Assembly: GCF_000764305.2 (NCBI RefSeq)
Contig: NW_025931366.1
Location: 149,070 to 213,069 of the forward strand
Length of the DNA: 64,000 bases
Source: Hyalella azteca
Taxonomy: Eukaryota; Arthropoda; Malacostraca; Amphipoda; Hyalellidae
Reading direction: 5' to 3'
Part shown: in pieces, positions 1-13,723 of the stretch
Numbering within the stretch: position 1 is the stretch's first letter
How the letters are laid out: each line of letters opens with the position of its first letter
Position numbers and translations under genes: made by a program
The notes under the pieces: model-generated
The model's database searches: none
The model's input: the letters and a program-made list of their open reading frames with translations, nothing else
What the model was told of the DNA's origin: nothing

Positions 1-2131
1 GACAAACTACGGTGTAAAGTAAACCCACTGCACACCTTAGTGATTCTTTGCTTATATAATAGCGAAAACTTTGGACTTTTTATATTAGACGTGAATAAAG
101 TATTGTAAATGACGGTCGCCGGCAATGGGCATTCAAAACTGAAAATTTTCCACATTTCTCATAGGCAATCCTTATATAATTAGACAATAAAACAAGACCC
201 ACTTGATCGTAATAAAAACGGGTAAACAATTTGTATTTCTTAAAGAAAGTGTAGCCAACCCAGAAGAATGAGAAGACTTACACCCAGCCTTAATAAGATG
301 CTCAACTTAAAAATCGAACACAGCTTTGGATGTAGAATTATGAATCCTAAAAGCTGAATTGAAGGTAAAAAATACCTTATCCTATAATTAAATGGATAAA
401 AAACAGTTTTATGTAAATTTAATAAAGATATAGTTTCAATCTAAGAAATTAACATCATTGTTTGAAAAATGAGCCAATCAATAAAAAATAAACTGAATTT
501 TAGAAATGAATATTCAAAAAAGAAAGCCTTACTGCTGACTGCTGACAATTGTCCACATAATTAAATTTGGCGCTAACGAAGTAGCGAAATCATCAACAAA
601 AAAAAAAGAAAATGTAAACTTGACATTAGTTTACCTTGTGGCTTGTGCGTCGGTTGTAGAGCCATCTCAAACACCAATTAAAAATTGAAAAAAAAAACAC
701 CAAAAAGGTTAAAAATCTCAGGCATCACGAATTTATCAAGTCGAATAATTATTTGTCACCTTCGGGAGGCCTTAAGTGACCAAAAAACTGAAGCTGGAGA
801 GAAAAGAGCTACGATAGCATCTCAGAGACGAAGAACCAAGAAAATACGAGCGGCAGATACTTTACATGCAGGCAGTCCAGGCCGCGTATCAACCTAATCT
901 ATAACCGAGACGCGCAGTCTGGTGCCACAACGTTAAAACCTAACCCGATTACCGAAGGCACCATATCACAAGCTCTGTCTGTGATCAGGCGCTCCAGAAC
1001 TATGTACCTATGAACACCAAGTCCAACGTATATGGTGCTTGAAGCGCTAAAAGTATGTTATTTCAAACGAATTTTACACAGAGCTTCCAAAAAATACTAC
1101 GCTCAATTAAAACTAGTCCATCGTCATCAGCCTAAGTTTGGCTGGGCCAGCTTATCTCTGACTTGGCTTCTACTAGCCTAAAAATTTTACCTTAGAAATA
1201 TTCTTCTGAAATTTCACCAGAACACAGAGCAACATATGTACAAAATTATATGAGCTTCATGGATTTAATAGTTCAAGGATATCCAAACCACACTTGAGGA
1301 TTGAAGATCACATAGCTTCGAACACCCAGTCGAGTTCAGCTGCCCGAACGGCATGAAACCAGCGGCCAGTTGAGCAGCTTTTGTTCTCACTGTCTACTCG
1401 CCCATTTAAATTACCTCTACCCTAGTAAAAAATATCTGTTTCTATGGGGCCGATGTATGGCCAACGGTCGATCGGTGACATTAAGGCTCTGATGTTATCG
1501 GTGCCCAAGCTATAGGCCTTCACCTGAACTAACTGACCAGCGATTTATAACCCTCCAGCTGTCATCCCTATCGCTGAGTGGCATCACTTTCGACGGCTAA
1601 ATATAAACTTTGAAACAAGTGACTAAGTGAATAATAATAAAATGAACGATGATTCTGACATGTCTAGCTGAACAACGAGTCTATCATAGTCAGATGAACC
1701 TTTCATCATACAAACTTATTTGTCAAATGATTAAATTGTAAACTTGAATCGATTTGAAAAACGTTTATTAAAGCACTGATTTGTAAGCGAGGTAATAAAT
1801 TTCGTTTTGCTGTAACGGGTAATTTACAAAATCCACATCATATTTTATGATGCCGATAATAGTTGACAAATAATTCGCTGGACATGTAAAGAAAAAAAAA
1901 ACTCGTCTGTAGGAATTACTTCCTAAGTAAGCACAGGAAAGGAATCTGGTAGGAAGTCACTAGGTACTTGCAAAGTTGAATTAAGGTCTGATGGCAATTA
2001 ACCTGAGCTGCAGAAGGCAAGTTTCATTAAATTAATCCAACGCAGTGGCAAAGTAAACAAGACGGTGACGAATGTATGACATGCAACGGCATGCGTGCAG
2101 TAAGTAGTGAACAAAATTATCGGTACGTTAC
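1..2131. other. AT-rich non-coding stretch, left edge
   Basis: No exon with splice signals and coding character was recognised on either strand. The longest open frame (685-897, plus) is short, lysine/arginine-rich and starts in an A-run, so it looks like chance. If the Ser-rich exon at 2132-3259 is real, this is the start of its downstream intron. Confidence 0.5.
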
Positions 2132-3259
2132 CTGCTGCTTCGAGAGATGGTAGAGGCAAGTAACGCTTGGAGTCTCAGGTACTTTGTTGTTTGACTTATG
2201 GGCATCAGATTCACTCTGCTTTCCAGTAACTAACTGTTTCATTAAGTCACGTTGCTTGTGGACACACAAACTTGTGGGGATCGATCGCTTATGCACCATA
2301 GGCATCTTGCAGGTATGGTGGAGATTTGAATCCGAAGTAGAAAGGGCCGACGGAGATTTAGAGTTCACGTCGCACAACACGCCATTGCAGGCCTCGTCAC
2401 TTTCAACGTGTTCTTTTTCCAACTTACTTTGAGACATTCCTGGCTTAGAGTCCAATAGCACTTCGGCAGAGGCACTCACGTTTTTAAGTGAGAACGAAAG
2501 AGAGCGACTTGCTGATCTCGGTAAAGATTTTCTCGAGTTGTGAGATGCAATAGACGAGCGGCGAGATGAATGCCGGGATGAATTACAAGACGGACGACGA
2601 GAAAGACGTCTCTGTTTAGGAACTTCTACCAAAGTAGAACGTCTCATAGACGCCCTCACATTCAGTTCTTCTGAGCCTACATTCCCAGTAAACTGTGAGG
2701 AGTTGGTGGAATCAGCTGACAGAAGAGCAGCTTCGTTCGGAGTGGAAAACAAGACAATTTCACCAGCAGAAGGAAGAGGCTCAGGCACTGGCACAACCGA
2801 GAGTAAGCAGGAGCTAGTCCCTGTAGTCGAAGAGACCAATGCAGCACGAGTAGCAGTCGTGCTGGAACCTGTAGGAGCGACAGGAACAGCACAAGTTTTT
2901 GCGACAGTTTCGACTGGCACCGTGGCAGAGACCACCTGACCTGAAGCGTCCTTCAAACTGGCCTTTAAATTGCCAGAGTTTTCGGTCATGGACTTGCTCG
3001 GCTTTGGGCATGTCGAGCGTTCCAAGTTCATTTGATTAAGGATCGCAGCACATGGGCGTGTGGCGTTACTGGCGAGAGGCACTGAATTGCTCAAGTGAAG
3101 AGGAGTTCCGCTGTACCGAAGCGACTCCACGGAATTATCATCGCGAGCAATCCCGTAAAGCGCTAAATCTTTTTCGCTTTTTGCATCACTTGAGAGATTT
3201 CCCGTGCTATATTTCCTGCGGCCATTAACAGAAAAGCTGAACTTGAGTGGCTTGGGCAT
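2132..3259 (-). CDS. Unrecognised Ser-rich protein, first coding exon (376 codons)
   Basis: This is the longest open frame in the window. I chose the ATG at 3259 (MPKPLKFSF...) because it has G at -3 and an in-frame TAA lies 21 nt upstream. The frame ends in a good donor, CAG|GTAACG, with the intron starting at 2131, so exactly 376 codons in phase 0 are contributed. Upstream, a strong acceptor (TATGTTTTTCAG, AG at 3328-3329) would start the exon at 3327 with a 68-nt 5' UTR that holds a short upstream ORF. The product is low in hydrophobic residues, with no signal peptide or membrane segment. It has a Thr/Val/Ala/Ser-rich middle and an Arg-Ser stretch at about residues 206-257 (RRPSCNSSRHSSRRSS), typical of a disordered phosphorylated region. 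I recognise no domain. It may belong to the same transcription unit as the minus-strand exons at 20.2-20.7 and 51.4-51.5 kb or be a separate gene; the rest would lie to the left. Confidence 0.6.
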
Positions 3260-3327
3260 TGCTTGGGATGCCAAGCAGTGTTAAGCAATGATTATGACCA
3301 ATGATTATTTCTCGGCATAAAATATAT

Positions 3328-6300
3328 CTGAAAAACATAAATATCAATTCAATCGCAAAATAGTTCAACAATTAAAATATAAAAAGATGGATTATCGAGT
3401 GCGGTGATGTAGAAGAGAAGCAACATGGAGCACGTTTTAAAATTTTCATAACAAACGTTTAATTTCATTTGTTTTATTCAGATAACGGGCACATTGCCAT
3501 GGCGCTTCTCTGAACTATTTTACCAATATGCAATGATGATAAATATCTTTCGAATTGGATCTCGAAATAAATTATTTCACAATTTTTGGGGTGACGACGT
3601 GGCACCTCGGATCAGCCTTCATAGAAGTAAACGCCTTTCGAAAAATATTGTGCTTAATTGTTTCGTTTCCATCAACAGGGCAGAATGAGATTCATTCATT
3701 ACCAATCAAAAACGAGTTAACGATACACAAGAAAATTTTTCTCGTACATCGTTTACAGCTTGAAGGTGACATGCAATTTATCGTCACATTTCATTGTTAT
3801 CACAGAGAAAATCACTTTTAAAACTCAATGTCAAAACGTATAACACACCACAAAACCTACAACTTAATACAATTCGTTATTTTTTCGTTATTTTTAGGGG
3901 CCTATCTATTACAGTGAACCCATATGGTTCATTCAAAACGAGTGGAAACGACCTAATCTGAGAGAGCAGAGTTGATGACTGACCGATGTAGGATGTGTGG
4001 CGCGCACAGTACGTGAGTGAGCAGTGCGGTAGGCAATGCATATACCTACACACCTGGTGGGCGGTGTATGTGGCGCGTCACAAACACCTCTGAACGAAGG
4101 GCAGGTGTAACAAAGAGACCTAACCCTACAACACACTGAACAAACTGTTATGTAAGAGCAGGCGGTCGCATCACAACACACGCATCACTGGCGTGTGTAT
4201 ACATACGCATTGGCAATAATTGGTTCAATGTCGTGCACATCTTAGCTACGTACAGGAATTTTCACATGTATAACTCAATATACCGATGACTACCTAAATT
4301 TATTTAAGTGTAATTTTAATAAAATCCTGACAAAACTAAAGGCAGAGAGTCAAAAGCAAGTTGATTGCGCAAAAAAAGAACAAATAAAAAAATGCAGAAT
4401 TAGATATTTGTTCTAGTTTTTCATCTTTATGCACGTCAAGTTTTAAAGCCATGGATATGTAAAGGTAAATTATTCACCTACATAACACAGAATCAGCCAT
4501 TGTGCGTGAACGAGTTATATCAAATTGATTTAAAAATCTATCTCGGTTGAGTGACCTAAAAAAAATCGTTCGAATTTTGTCCCCAGAAGTGCAACGTGCC
4601 GTGGCATCTGAATCGAGGCGAACAATGGCCCTCTGCTGAATTAATTTCAACATTTCCCGGTGTTTGGAATTCCGAATCAATTTTAATTCATGAATTCAAG
4701 TCAAGCGTCTAGCGTGTAGAAAAGCTGCGATAAAAATAAACTTGACATAAATAAAGTTGTATCCTGTTCAAGACTCTCTAAGTTGCTGTGACATGTTTCA
4801 CATTACCGAACTTTGAAAAATTTTTCTTGAACCTATCACCGCAATTGTTACGCAGGCCTTCTCGTCGGTTTCCTAGCAAAAAAAACGCATGTCCTGACTA
4901 AAAATAAAATAGTTTAACCAACTCCAAAAGAATTTGGGGGAGCGAGTATCCTATCGCTTACATTTTTAGCGAGCGAATGAAAATTACCTCGAATAGAATC
5001 AGTAAAATGTTATCGATCAGTGAAACGAACTCAACAAACACAATAAGTTAAAATACCTACACGGATGAAATAATCTAGATCAATAAAAAACAAATCAATA
5101 ATTTAAAATACTCGAATAAATTAAAAAGCAGACCAATAGAAACCAACTCAGTGAAAGAAAACAAATAACCAACTCAATAAATGAAGCCGACTAAAAAACT
5201 AAGTCCATGAATAATGCCAACTCGACGAATGAAAGTGCGTGACTGAAACTCACGCAGAGGAAGAAACTTGATTATGTTTCATCCTCGACGGATGAAACAC
5301 GAGTGACGGCTGAACCCTTCCGACGAATGCCTTCGAGTGGTAATTGAATCCTAGATTCAGTTGAGACTTACGGGACAGGCATAGTGGCAAACCAGTGTGA
5401 ATTCATAGAATCAGATCATTTTTAATTTTCTTATTTAATCAAGACTTAAACCAATACCTTATGTAGGATGATGCTGGTATCCATGATACTCTGCTGGTCT
5501 ACTCATAATAGTAATAAGACTTAAAATTTAACTTGAAGGAGAGGCTAAAGATCTCACTGCTTTGCCACTATGGGGACAGGGAATAATGGATCGAAGTGAC
5601 TGACACAGCGATAACTGAACACCGAAAAGACGACATTTAACCAGAGTGAGCCAAAAAAAGAAAGGTTCAATGTAACTTAAATTTTATCGATGAAATGGTA
5701 CAAAAAATGGATAATCATAACCGAAATATTTGCAACTTTAACTTGAAGATGGGGAAGAAACTAAAATAAATCTAATCGAAATAATTTTTTCAACTTTGAA
5801 ATATGATAAATAGTATATGAATGTGAAGAAAAATATTTGACTGAATTGTTAAATCTGGCGACAAAATACCCAGCTCAAATTTCGTCTTGCAAACATGAAA
5901 TGGAAAATCATAAAAAAAACTTCTACTCTCACATAATGGAAAAATGACGATGGTGAAAGCCGCACTACGGAAAAAAACACACATCCAGTCCAAATTAATG
6001 ATGATTTTCCGTAGCTGATATGTCATACGTAACGATAGCGAAGATTCAAACATGATCGGAATAAGAATAAATTAAAGTCATAAACGAATATATTTTTCGA
6101 TTTTCAGGCAATGCTGAAACTCAAAGAGCGTATATAAATAACACATTATATTCGAATTGCAGCGCGGATTACGCGATTTCACGAAAGCTTACTGAAGTGA
6201 AATAGAAGTATTAATTATTCACTTCTCATTAAAATTGATAAGAATTCCGATGCGTTTGGGATATTTTTGAGAATGAGGACAATCAATAGCGTGATGATAG

Positions 6301-6680
6301 TAACTCGCATATACTTATAGATAATACCACTTGCATCATTATAATTGAGCTCCTTTTCTGCTTGCATTTGCAATTTCATTAGGAAGTTCAAACAAGTTTA
6401 TTCATGATCACTTTAGAATTTTTTTATCGAAAATATAACAAATCAAATGCGTCATCATTTTCATGCACATTTCCAACGCATCAAACTATGTTACTGAAAA
6501 TAACAACATGCGAATTATTGAGTTCCATACGCCAACAACCTTTACGATCTGTTAGCATAAACATCAGTACCGTAGTAACTGCACATAAAAATGTGAGATA
6601 CTTCATAGAAAGCATTCTTTATTGCTTTTATTAATATAACAGAAACGTTCAGTTCCAATTCACAAGGAAAGCTGCTATAT
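3328..6680. other. Non-coding stretch, no gene seen
   Basis: AT-rich sequence. A GT/GC-richer patch at about 3980-4160 (gtgtggcgcg, ggtgggcggtgtatgtgg) gives a cysteine-rich minus-strand frame but has no splice context and looks like simple-sequence drift. Degenerate repeats of the type caactcaataaatgaa occur around 5030-5250. I see no other structure. Confidence 0.4.
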
Positions 6681-6790
6681 CCCATGGTTTGAAAACCACA
6701 GAATAAGGGTTTTTCGGGGTTTTAAAGCCAAACCCATGGTTTGAAAACCATGGAATAAGTGTTCCATGTTTTGAAAACCATAGAATAAGG
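6681..6790. repeat. Short palindromic tandem repeat, 3 units
   Basis: Three irregular units share the core CCATGGTTTGAAAACCATGG (start points about 6681, 6732 and 6763) followed by GAATAAG. The middle copy is a perfect 20-bp palindrome; the other two carry one or two changes. Confidence 0.75.
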
Positions 6791-8117
6791 GTTACCGTGA
6801 TTAAGGAATGTTTCATCATTACATAAAACATTGGATGTGTTCAAACTCCTACCGGCAAATCTCCAAGTCGGAATTTATTTCGTGCTCTAGTCAGGATACA
6901 AGAAGACGGTGTTCGTGCTGCGACATGAAAACAAAACTTGAGCAGCAGGTCAAGAATTGTTCCCGGTATTAAGATATTTTTACATTATTATATTTGAGCA
7001 CGTTCCTGCTGGTGCCCATACTTAATTGCTGCGGATTATTTTCCATTACAAAAGAAATGAAAGAGAAATGTCAGTAATTATGTTCAATGCACATGCGTTT
7101 GTTATGAAAAATAATGTAATGCATAACGAGCTTTCAAAAATGAGAGCTTAGTTCGTTTGGTTTGAATTTAACTATTTTACACAGACTTATTTAAATTATG
7201 TAAAATATTTATGTAAAGTAATGAATATTGTTTTTTGAACCTATAACAGGTCAGTTTGTGAGATAGCTACTTTGATATTAAAATGACTATAGGTATATAA
7301 TGACTTCAGGAGTACACATTAAAATGTACATCTCGTTGCATCTTAAATGATAAGTTATATATAATTACACGACTCGTTTTTCCGGTCTCCCCCTTACAAG
7401 ATATGCGACTACTAAACCACATGAAAGTTGCCTACATCCACACGGTCTATAGAGCGTTAACATCCGTGGACGACAGTGCTAATATCTCGAGTTGTGAAGC
7501 ATGCAAAACAAAATAACAAACGCCAATTCAATACTGTAGATGCGTTGGATGCATCAGGTCGCTCACTATTTTATTTAGAGCTAAGTTAGTTTTCTCATTT
7601 TATATTCCAATTGCAGGCCTTCCAAAACTGATTGTTTTTTTATGCACTCACGACGCAGGCTACACGAGCTGAGAAATGGGCACACTTACGAGTGCGTTCA
7701 AAAGCAAGTGAGCAAAGAAATAATATTTTACAATAAACGTGGTTATCACCACAGTTACCTGGACGTATTGATAAAAATACGGCAGAGTGGAAAGGAGTTG
7801 GGTTATAACCTTATAAGGATGTCATATTTATGAATGTACTTTTGTGCATTATATGATGGATACAGTAACAGTCGTCGATGCCATTCGTTTTTGGCAAGCT
7901 TGGAAGTTTAATTTTCGTGAATAGACACAGCGTAACTCTAACAGAGCAAATCATTGTTTTTTTTCACTTGGTAACAGGGCGATCGCTCAAATTTGCATGA
8001 CAGATTAATAATAACCCAAAAAGTTACAAAAATTTAGGTTAGACAAGTCAGTATTTTTAAATTATTGATTGTACCCCAGGTACGAATAAGCCGCCACCGA
8101 GCTAACTGCGTATCGAG
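6791..8117. other. Non-coding stretch, no gene seen
   Basis: AT-rich. The small plus frame at 7642-7833 lacks splice signals and similarity that I recognise. Confidence 0.4.
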
Positions 8118-8373
8118 CGTCTTCACAATATGTCTGAGCAACACTGGGTCTGGACATTCTGCATCAGTTAGAGTCAGGGAACGTCTTCACAATATGTCTG
8201 AGCAACACTGGGTCTGAACATTTTGCATTAGTTAGAGTCAGGGAGCGTCTTCACAATATGTCTGAGCAACACTGGGTCTGAACATTTTGCATTAGTTAGA
8301 GTCAGGGAGCGTCTTCACAATATGTCTGAGCAACATTGAGTCTGGACATTCTGCATTAGTTAGAGTCAGGGAG
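8118..8373. repeat. 64-bp tandem repeat, 4 exact-length units
   Basis: The units start at 8118, 8182, 8246 and 8310, each with CGTCTTCACAATATGTCTGA and ending GAGTCAGGGA. Exactly four units of 64 bp fill 256 bp. They differ by only a few substitutions (such as ggacattctg versus gaacattttg), which points to recent expansion. Confidence 0.92.
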
Positions 8374-9524
8374 ACTCGAGCACAATCACAAATAATACTT
8401 CTACTGAATGGGCGAAATCAAATAATTTACAAGCAATATTACTGATAGAGCGGTATTAATTGGCGGTAATTTTATTTATAGAGCGGGAGCGGTATTTAAT
8501 TGACATAACGTATTTGATATTATAACTGCAATCAAAAGAATGTGATTAAAGCATCAAATTTAAATCTAAAAATAATTTTCCGGAGCAAACTTCACATTTT
8601 TCACAAATTCAAGGCACCACGAACCATAAAAGGCCCGTGACCTAGCAGCCCCATTTCGTTCGTGGCTCTAAATTTCTTTCAATTCATTTTTTCTCACCTT
8701 TAAACACAAAAATACATAGCAGATAATAGTCATGTTATCCAGAAGCACCTATTTAAAATCGACTAAATCAAGCACAGTACCTAAAATCACGTATTCATTC
8801 AAAATTTAATAAGAAACGAACGCCAAATGCATTTTTGCCAGTAATACAGACACCTGAGCCATTACAAGACACGACAGACCAAAGCAGGTCGCACGATACT
8901 ACTGCAGCAGAGCTGAGCTACCGATCGAGGGACGCGCGAAACAATGCATAGACCACCTCACTGTTTTGCCCAACACCGACGCACGAGAAACTTGCTTGCT
9001 CAATCCAAGCTCCAGATGATCACGGAACGCGCAGGGTAATTCCAAAAAGTCCACTCCAAAAGACAGGGAATGAAAGGGGAAAAAGGTTTTTTCTTTCAGA
9101 AACGAGGTTAAATCAGTTATTGGAATACACACTTTGAAATATTAATATATAAGTATAAATTAGGTTTAGGACAAGCATCCAACTTTGCCTAAGTCAGATT
9201 GAAGTCAAGGTCGTGGGTATAAGAGACAGAGATAAATCCATAAAGCGTCAATCTATCTTATTCTAAAATGTCCGAACGAACTATGAAATCATGTAGGCTT
9301 TATATGAAAAATACGTCTAGTTCGTACCGATAACATCTTTAGAAATTTCCTGTAGAACGGGATTCCAGGAGATTTACGACATTTTTATTCGTTCTACTTT
9401 AGTAAAGTATTCGACTCGTACTCTCGTCTCCAAACACGGAAAAAATATGAAAAATTTCAAAACTGTATGCATGGAAAGCTACAAGCTTTCACCGACCAAG
9501 TTTTGTACTGTAATAACGTTTTAG
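8374..9524. other. Non-coding stretch left of the mariner element
   Basis: No gene seen. The minus frame at 8899-9132 has no splice context. Confidence 0.35.
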
Positions 9525-9526
9525 TA

Positions 9527-10527
9527 CAGAGTGATTCACAGAAACCTCCTTTTTTGCATTTCTGCCAAGCAGGCAGATGTTGTTGGAAAGGGAGTATTTC
9601 ATATGAACGGCAAGGTCAGGAAGATTTGTGTCCCGCCTAGTCAATTGGCACTATGCATTGGACAAGCGAGCAGCGCGCGTTTGCTTTTGAGGCGTGCTTT
9701 TCTAATGGACGTTCCATTATCACTACTCATCGAGCATTCCGTACTCGGGTCCGTATTCGCTTCTTGAGAAGTTGCCTCACGATGCAGTCATTTTCTTGGG
9801 TTATGAGGCTCACTTTCACATTTTCGGAAACGTAAAGAAGCAAAACATGCGTTATTGGGGTGATAACAATCCGCGTGAACTCCATCAGCGGCCACTTCAT
9901 TGTGAACGCGTAACTGTGTGGTGTGCGATGTCAAAAGTCGGCATAATTGGCCCTTATTTCCTTCAGGAAAACGAACGCGCAGTAACGGTGACTGCAATTC
10001 GGTACACACAAATGATTGAGGCTTTTTTTATGCAAAAACTGGTTGAAATGAATGTCTCTAATATCTGGTTCTATCAGGATGGAGCCACGGCCCGCACAGA
10101 GAGATGTTCAATTGATCTATATAAGACATTTTGCAGAGCGCCTTATCTACTTGAGAGGTGACCTCCTTTGGCCGGCCTGATCCCGTAATTTGACTCCGTG
10201 TAATTTTTCATGTGGTTATTTTTAATCAATTGTTTACAATGACTGTCCAAGGAATCTACCTCATTTGAAGAACAACATAGATCAAACCATCGCCAACATA
10301 CATGATACCCGTCAATATGCTTCAGCAAGTTGAACAGAACTTCAAAAATCGACTAACTGGATACATTGACAATGGGGTCGGTCATTTGTCCGATGTCATC
10401 TTTAAAATTAAGTGATATAAAACTTCAAGTAATGTCTTTTTCAGTAAAATTGATACTGTAATGATGTCTTCAACAGTTCTTTTTTTAAATTAGCTTTCAA
10501 ATTAGGAAGTTTCCGTGAATTACGCTG
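9527..10527. mobile_element. Degenerate mariner-type DNA transposon with TIRs and TA target duplication
   Basis: The left end CAGAGTGATTCACAGAAACC (9527 on) matches the reverse complement of the right end (10527 back), CAGCGTAATTCACGGAAACT, at 16 of 20 positions. Both ends are flanked by TA (9525-9526 and 10528-10529), the duplication left by Tc1/mariner insertion. The 1001-bp interior holds a broken transposase on the plus strand. The element is much shorter than an intact copy, fitting an internal deletion followed by decay. Confidence 0.88.
9653..10415 (+). pseudogene. Broken mariner-type transposase (helix-turn-helix plus DDE remnants)
   Basis: The start at 9653 encodes MHWTSEQRAFAFEACFSN, the N-terminal helix-turn-helix typical of arthropod mariner-like transposases. 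After RAFRTRVRIR the reading jumps frame near 9765 into the catalytic core, so the middle is deleted. The core reads YEAHFHIF, KKQNMRYWGDNN, VTVWCAMSKVGIIGPYF and WFYQDGATARTE. By comparison with the family, the first catalytic Asp (usually DEAHF) is Tyr here, the second (QDGAT) is kept, and the third lies in a block reading NLTPCN where Asp-containing SPD/PCD is expected. Further frame shifts occur near 10155 (continuing GDLLWPA), before CPRNLPHLKNNIDQTI, and near 10317 (MLQQVEQNFKNRL) before the final TGA at 10413-10415. It cannot make an active enzyme. Confidence 0.88.
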
Positions 10528-10529
10528 TA

Positions 10530-13500
10530 CCTGTAGTTTTACTGAACTATTAGCAAATCTTTCAAGTGATTGCCAGTTAAATAGCCTTCCTCATTGGCTA
10601 TTACATACGACCATCTGAAATAATTACGGTTCATTTACAACTTAAATTATCAGAAACTGTATTTGTTAATAAAAAATAACTATATTTGCTGACAGCCACT
10701 AACTGAACACTTCAAGACAGCAACGCATGCTATCCAAAGTTTACAATAGTTTGCTGTCAAAGTGTATTATTTTCTACGAGGCTAGTAAGGATCCCTTAAT
10801 AGAAAACGAAGGCCAGTGGTAATTTGAAGGAGATACTCATTTAAAATTTATCGACTTTTTTTCTCAAATTAAAAGACTATGAATATGAGCATGAAAATAA
10901 ATTAGAAAGTACTAGATTATTGAACAACGGTTACACGCAATAATCATCGACAGCATTAACAAATGGTTGTGCTCCAGAGCTGGCGTAAGCGGAATCTGTG
11001 AGCAAGTGATGTTAGAACGAAGAATGTTAAGGAACGAAGATGCGCACCACAAGAACAAAAAAAAGCTGACATGCCAACAAATGCATAGCATTGATACATT
11101 AACAATTGCAAAATTCTATACGGAATTAAAATGAGGGCAGAAATTAGTGAATACTAATGCAGATCAAATAATTGACACTATGTTGATTTGTTTTAGTTAC
11201 CATAACAATTTATTAAGAAACCGAGCTATCCTGCCGAACAGTTTCAACTAAAAAAAAACCGTGGAACATTCTGCATGTCCTAGGATTTAGGTCCTGGAAC
11301 GACAACAAGACGGACTTAAGGCATTTATGTGGGAGTCCAGAGTTAAGAAGATGTCGACCGAGAAAGTGAGTGGCAATATTGTGCGAACGTCTATTATAAG
11401 CAATCGCTGCTACTAACGTTCGAGACTATACAAAGATTAGCCGAGGTGGAAGATCTGCGGTATGATATACGACATAATTAGTCATTTAGATGGAAATTTT
11501 CCAAGTTGAAGAGTAGCTGCACCGAATGAATTAAACACACAGAAAAAGTGTAGCCATCTTACTGACTTAGGAACCCCCCTCCTCAAAAAAATTAATAAAT
11601 AAATAAAATAAAACAGAACATTCGCGTGAAAAGGCAACAAAGCCTAACACTTTAATTAGAATGCAAGTCTAGTTAAACTATTTCGGCTAAGCTGAACTAT
11701 GAACTAAGATTTATATAGCGTCACACATACCCATGCAGTGACATCAATTCAGAACATGAATAGGCAAAGACATCGAAAAATGACACCCGCACTAACCTTG
11801 CTATCGAACGAGCTCCACGAGGGTCGGCTAAACATCTTTGAGGGCAGTAAAAAAAAGAACAAAAATTTAGGATATTAAAAGCAACTTTAAGACATTAATG
11901 CTGCCACTAATGAACACGTTGCCTTAACTCATTTTGGAAGCACAATCCCATGCTACTAGAAATAAGGTTCAATTTACTTACAGAGAATTTCAAGTAAATA
12001 AGCTATTAAAGAGATATTAAGAAAGATATTTAAGTAAGAAAGAGGTATTTAGAGTAATAATTGAGGCTAAAGAAAGGTTAGAAGTTGTAAAAGATTCATG
12101 AAATTCAAGAATTACCCTTTCACTCATTGCTGAACAGAACTACTTCAGACATTTTATTTAAATAGGATTTCATCTAGTCTAAAGAATCATATATTACTTT
12201 CACATTGCAACTGAAATATATATTAGGGATATCTCACACCCTTTTGACTGTTATTTGAGGGCGTCAGTGATAATAATACAATAATATGCGTCAGTGAAGT
12301 AAAATTGGACATTAGGTTCCGATCAGTGCAGAAGATCCCAAAGTGTTTTCGCTGGCCAGTTGTCGACACCAGCGGAAAATAAAATGCAATGCAAATAAAG
12401 CAAATCATGCAAATGATGAGATAAAATTCAAAAAGAGGCATGCAAACTCGAAAGAAATTTCAATATTGTTTTTCGGAAGCAATGATCGAACAGTATTGAA
12501 AAAAGTTAGGAAGCAAAATTGTAAATGCTTTGGCTTGCATGTAATCCATGGCGCCATCATACGAAAAATGAACCGTCAAAATGAAGATGAGATCAGCAAT
12601 TTATCCTTAGTAGCTTTTTTTAATATTATGTGCAAGACAAAGTTCTAAAATGTACCTATCAAAGATGTTTTTTTCACGGAATATACATAGTTCAATTCAA
12701 GCATCACACCGGAAGATCCAAAGGCAGCATTTGAATTTGTGCGACCGAAGTGTAAATCGATAGATAACTGCATCTTGTGCAAAGTAAATTGATGAAAAAA
12801 CAGAACAGCATAATAGAAATTGATAGAAAACAGCATAACATTCAACTCACTGGCAATGTATGCGCATGAAATTTTAGCAATTATTGAGATTTGTTCTGAA
12901 AAACATGGGTGCAAACATTTCACACTCAGGAGCTGCACTTAAGAAGTGCAAACTTTTTACTTAAAATTACCGCTCGATAAACTTCACAAATAATTCAAGC
13001 ATGAATTATCCTAAAGAGCAACTGAAAACTGAAATTCTCTGTCAATAAAGTAGTCTTCAAGAAGAATCATATAAATTAAAGGGAATAAATGTTTCTGTTG
13101 CAAGAATCCTGAAAAAGTTCGGAAGCCAAAAAAATCAACGGATTGCTCTTATAAGGGAAAACTAACATAAAAATATGAATTAATAATAATGAAAATACAA
13201 GTGATGAAACACATCAGTCTAAGCTGGATTAAATTACTTCACAAGACAAAAATACATGATTGAATCAATAAAATTATACTCCGAAAATGAGACGAATTAT
13301 CCTCGTATATTCAAATGACCCGTCGCGCAACCTCAATAGTTCGGATGGTCTCTTGGCACGCTCTACCAATTAATGACCGGAAACTGTAAGGCGCTTCCCT
13401 ATATGCTTAAATAAGCAAGGCTTGGGCTGGACCGGACCTGAAACGCCAATGATAAAGCTAACTTTAATATATTTATAGATAAATAGCAAATAATAAGAGT

Positions 13501-13723
13501 ATCAAAGCAGAATGAGTTATCTTAATGAATCAGACGAAATAGAGAACTGATAATTTACGACTTAGAATACGCAGAGTTAATACTAATAAACCGTACGCGT
13601 ATAGAGATAAATACTTTAAAATAGGGCACGACAAGAGACATTAAGCTAATGATATGGATGCGTCTCGAGAGAGCGAGAGCTTCTAAGAAGTACGACGTTA
13701 ATTAAGCGCGTGATCCTAAAAAT
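10530..13723. other. Non-coding stretch, no gene seen
   Basis: AT-rich. The open frames at 12223-12938 on both strands are AT-driven and lack splice signals or recognisable protein character. Confidence 0.4.

Noticed and set aside
2184..2939. Plus- and minus-strand frames overlapping the 376-codon exon
   Set aside because: They are shadows of the long minus-strand frame, which alone has a matching ATG context and donor.
3260..3274. Extending the Ser-rich exon's start upstream to MASQA
   Set aside because: That start would be TTG, not ATG, and an in-frame TAA lies just before it. The ATG at 3259 is preferred.
3933..4181. Cysteine-rich minus frame that could suggest a secreted peptide
   Set aside because: The patch is a GT/GC-biased simple sequence that gives Cys and His codons by composition. 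There is no signal peptide and no splice context.
8118..8373. CRISPR-like regular repeats (also 31127-31467, 33763-33872, 54435-54645)
   Set aside because: The units are contiguous tandem repeats without unique spacers and lie in eukaryotic intron-like DNA; there are no cas genes.
12223..12938. Overlapping 70-100-codon frames on both strands
   Set aside because: AT-rich chance frames with Phe/Ile/Asn/Lys bias, no splice signals and no motif.
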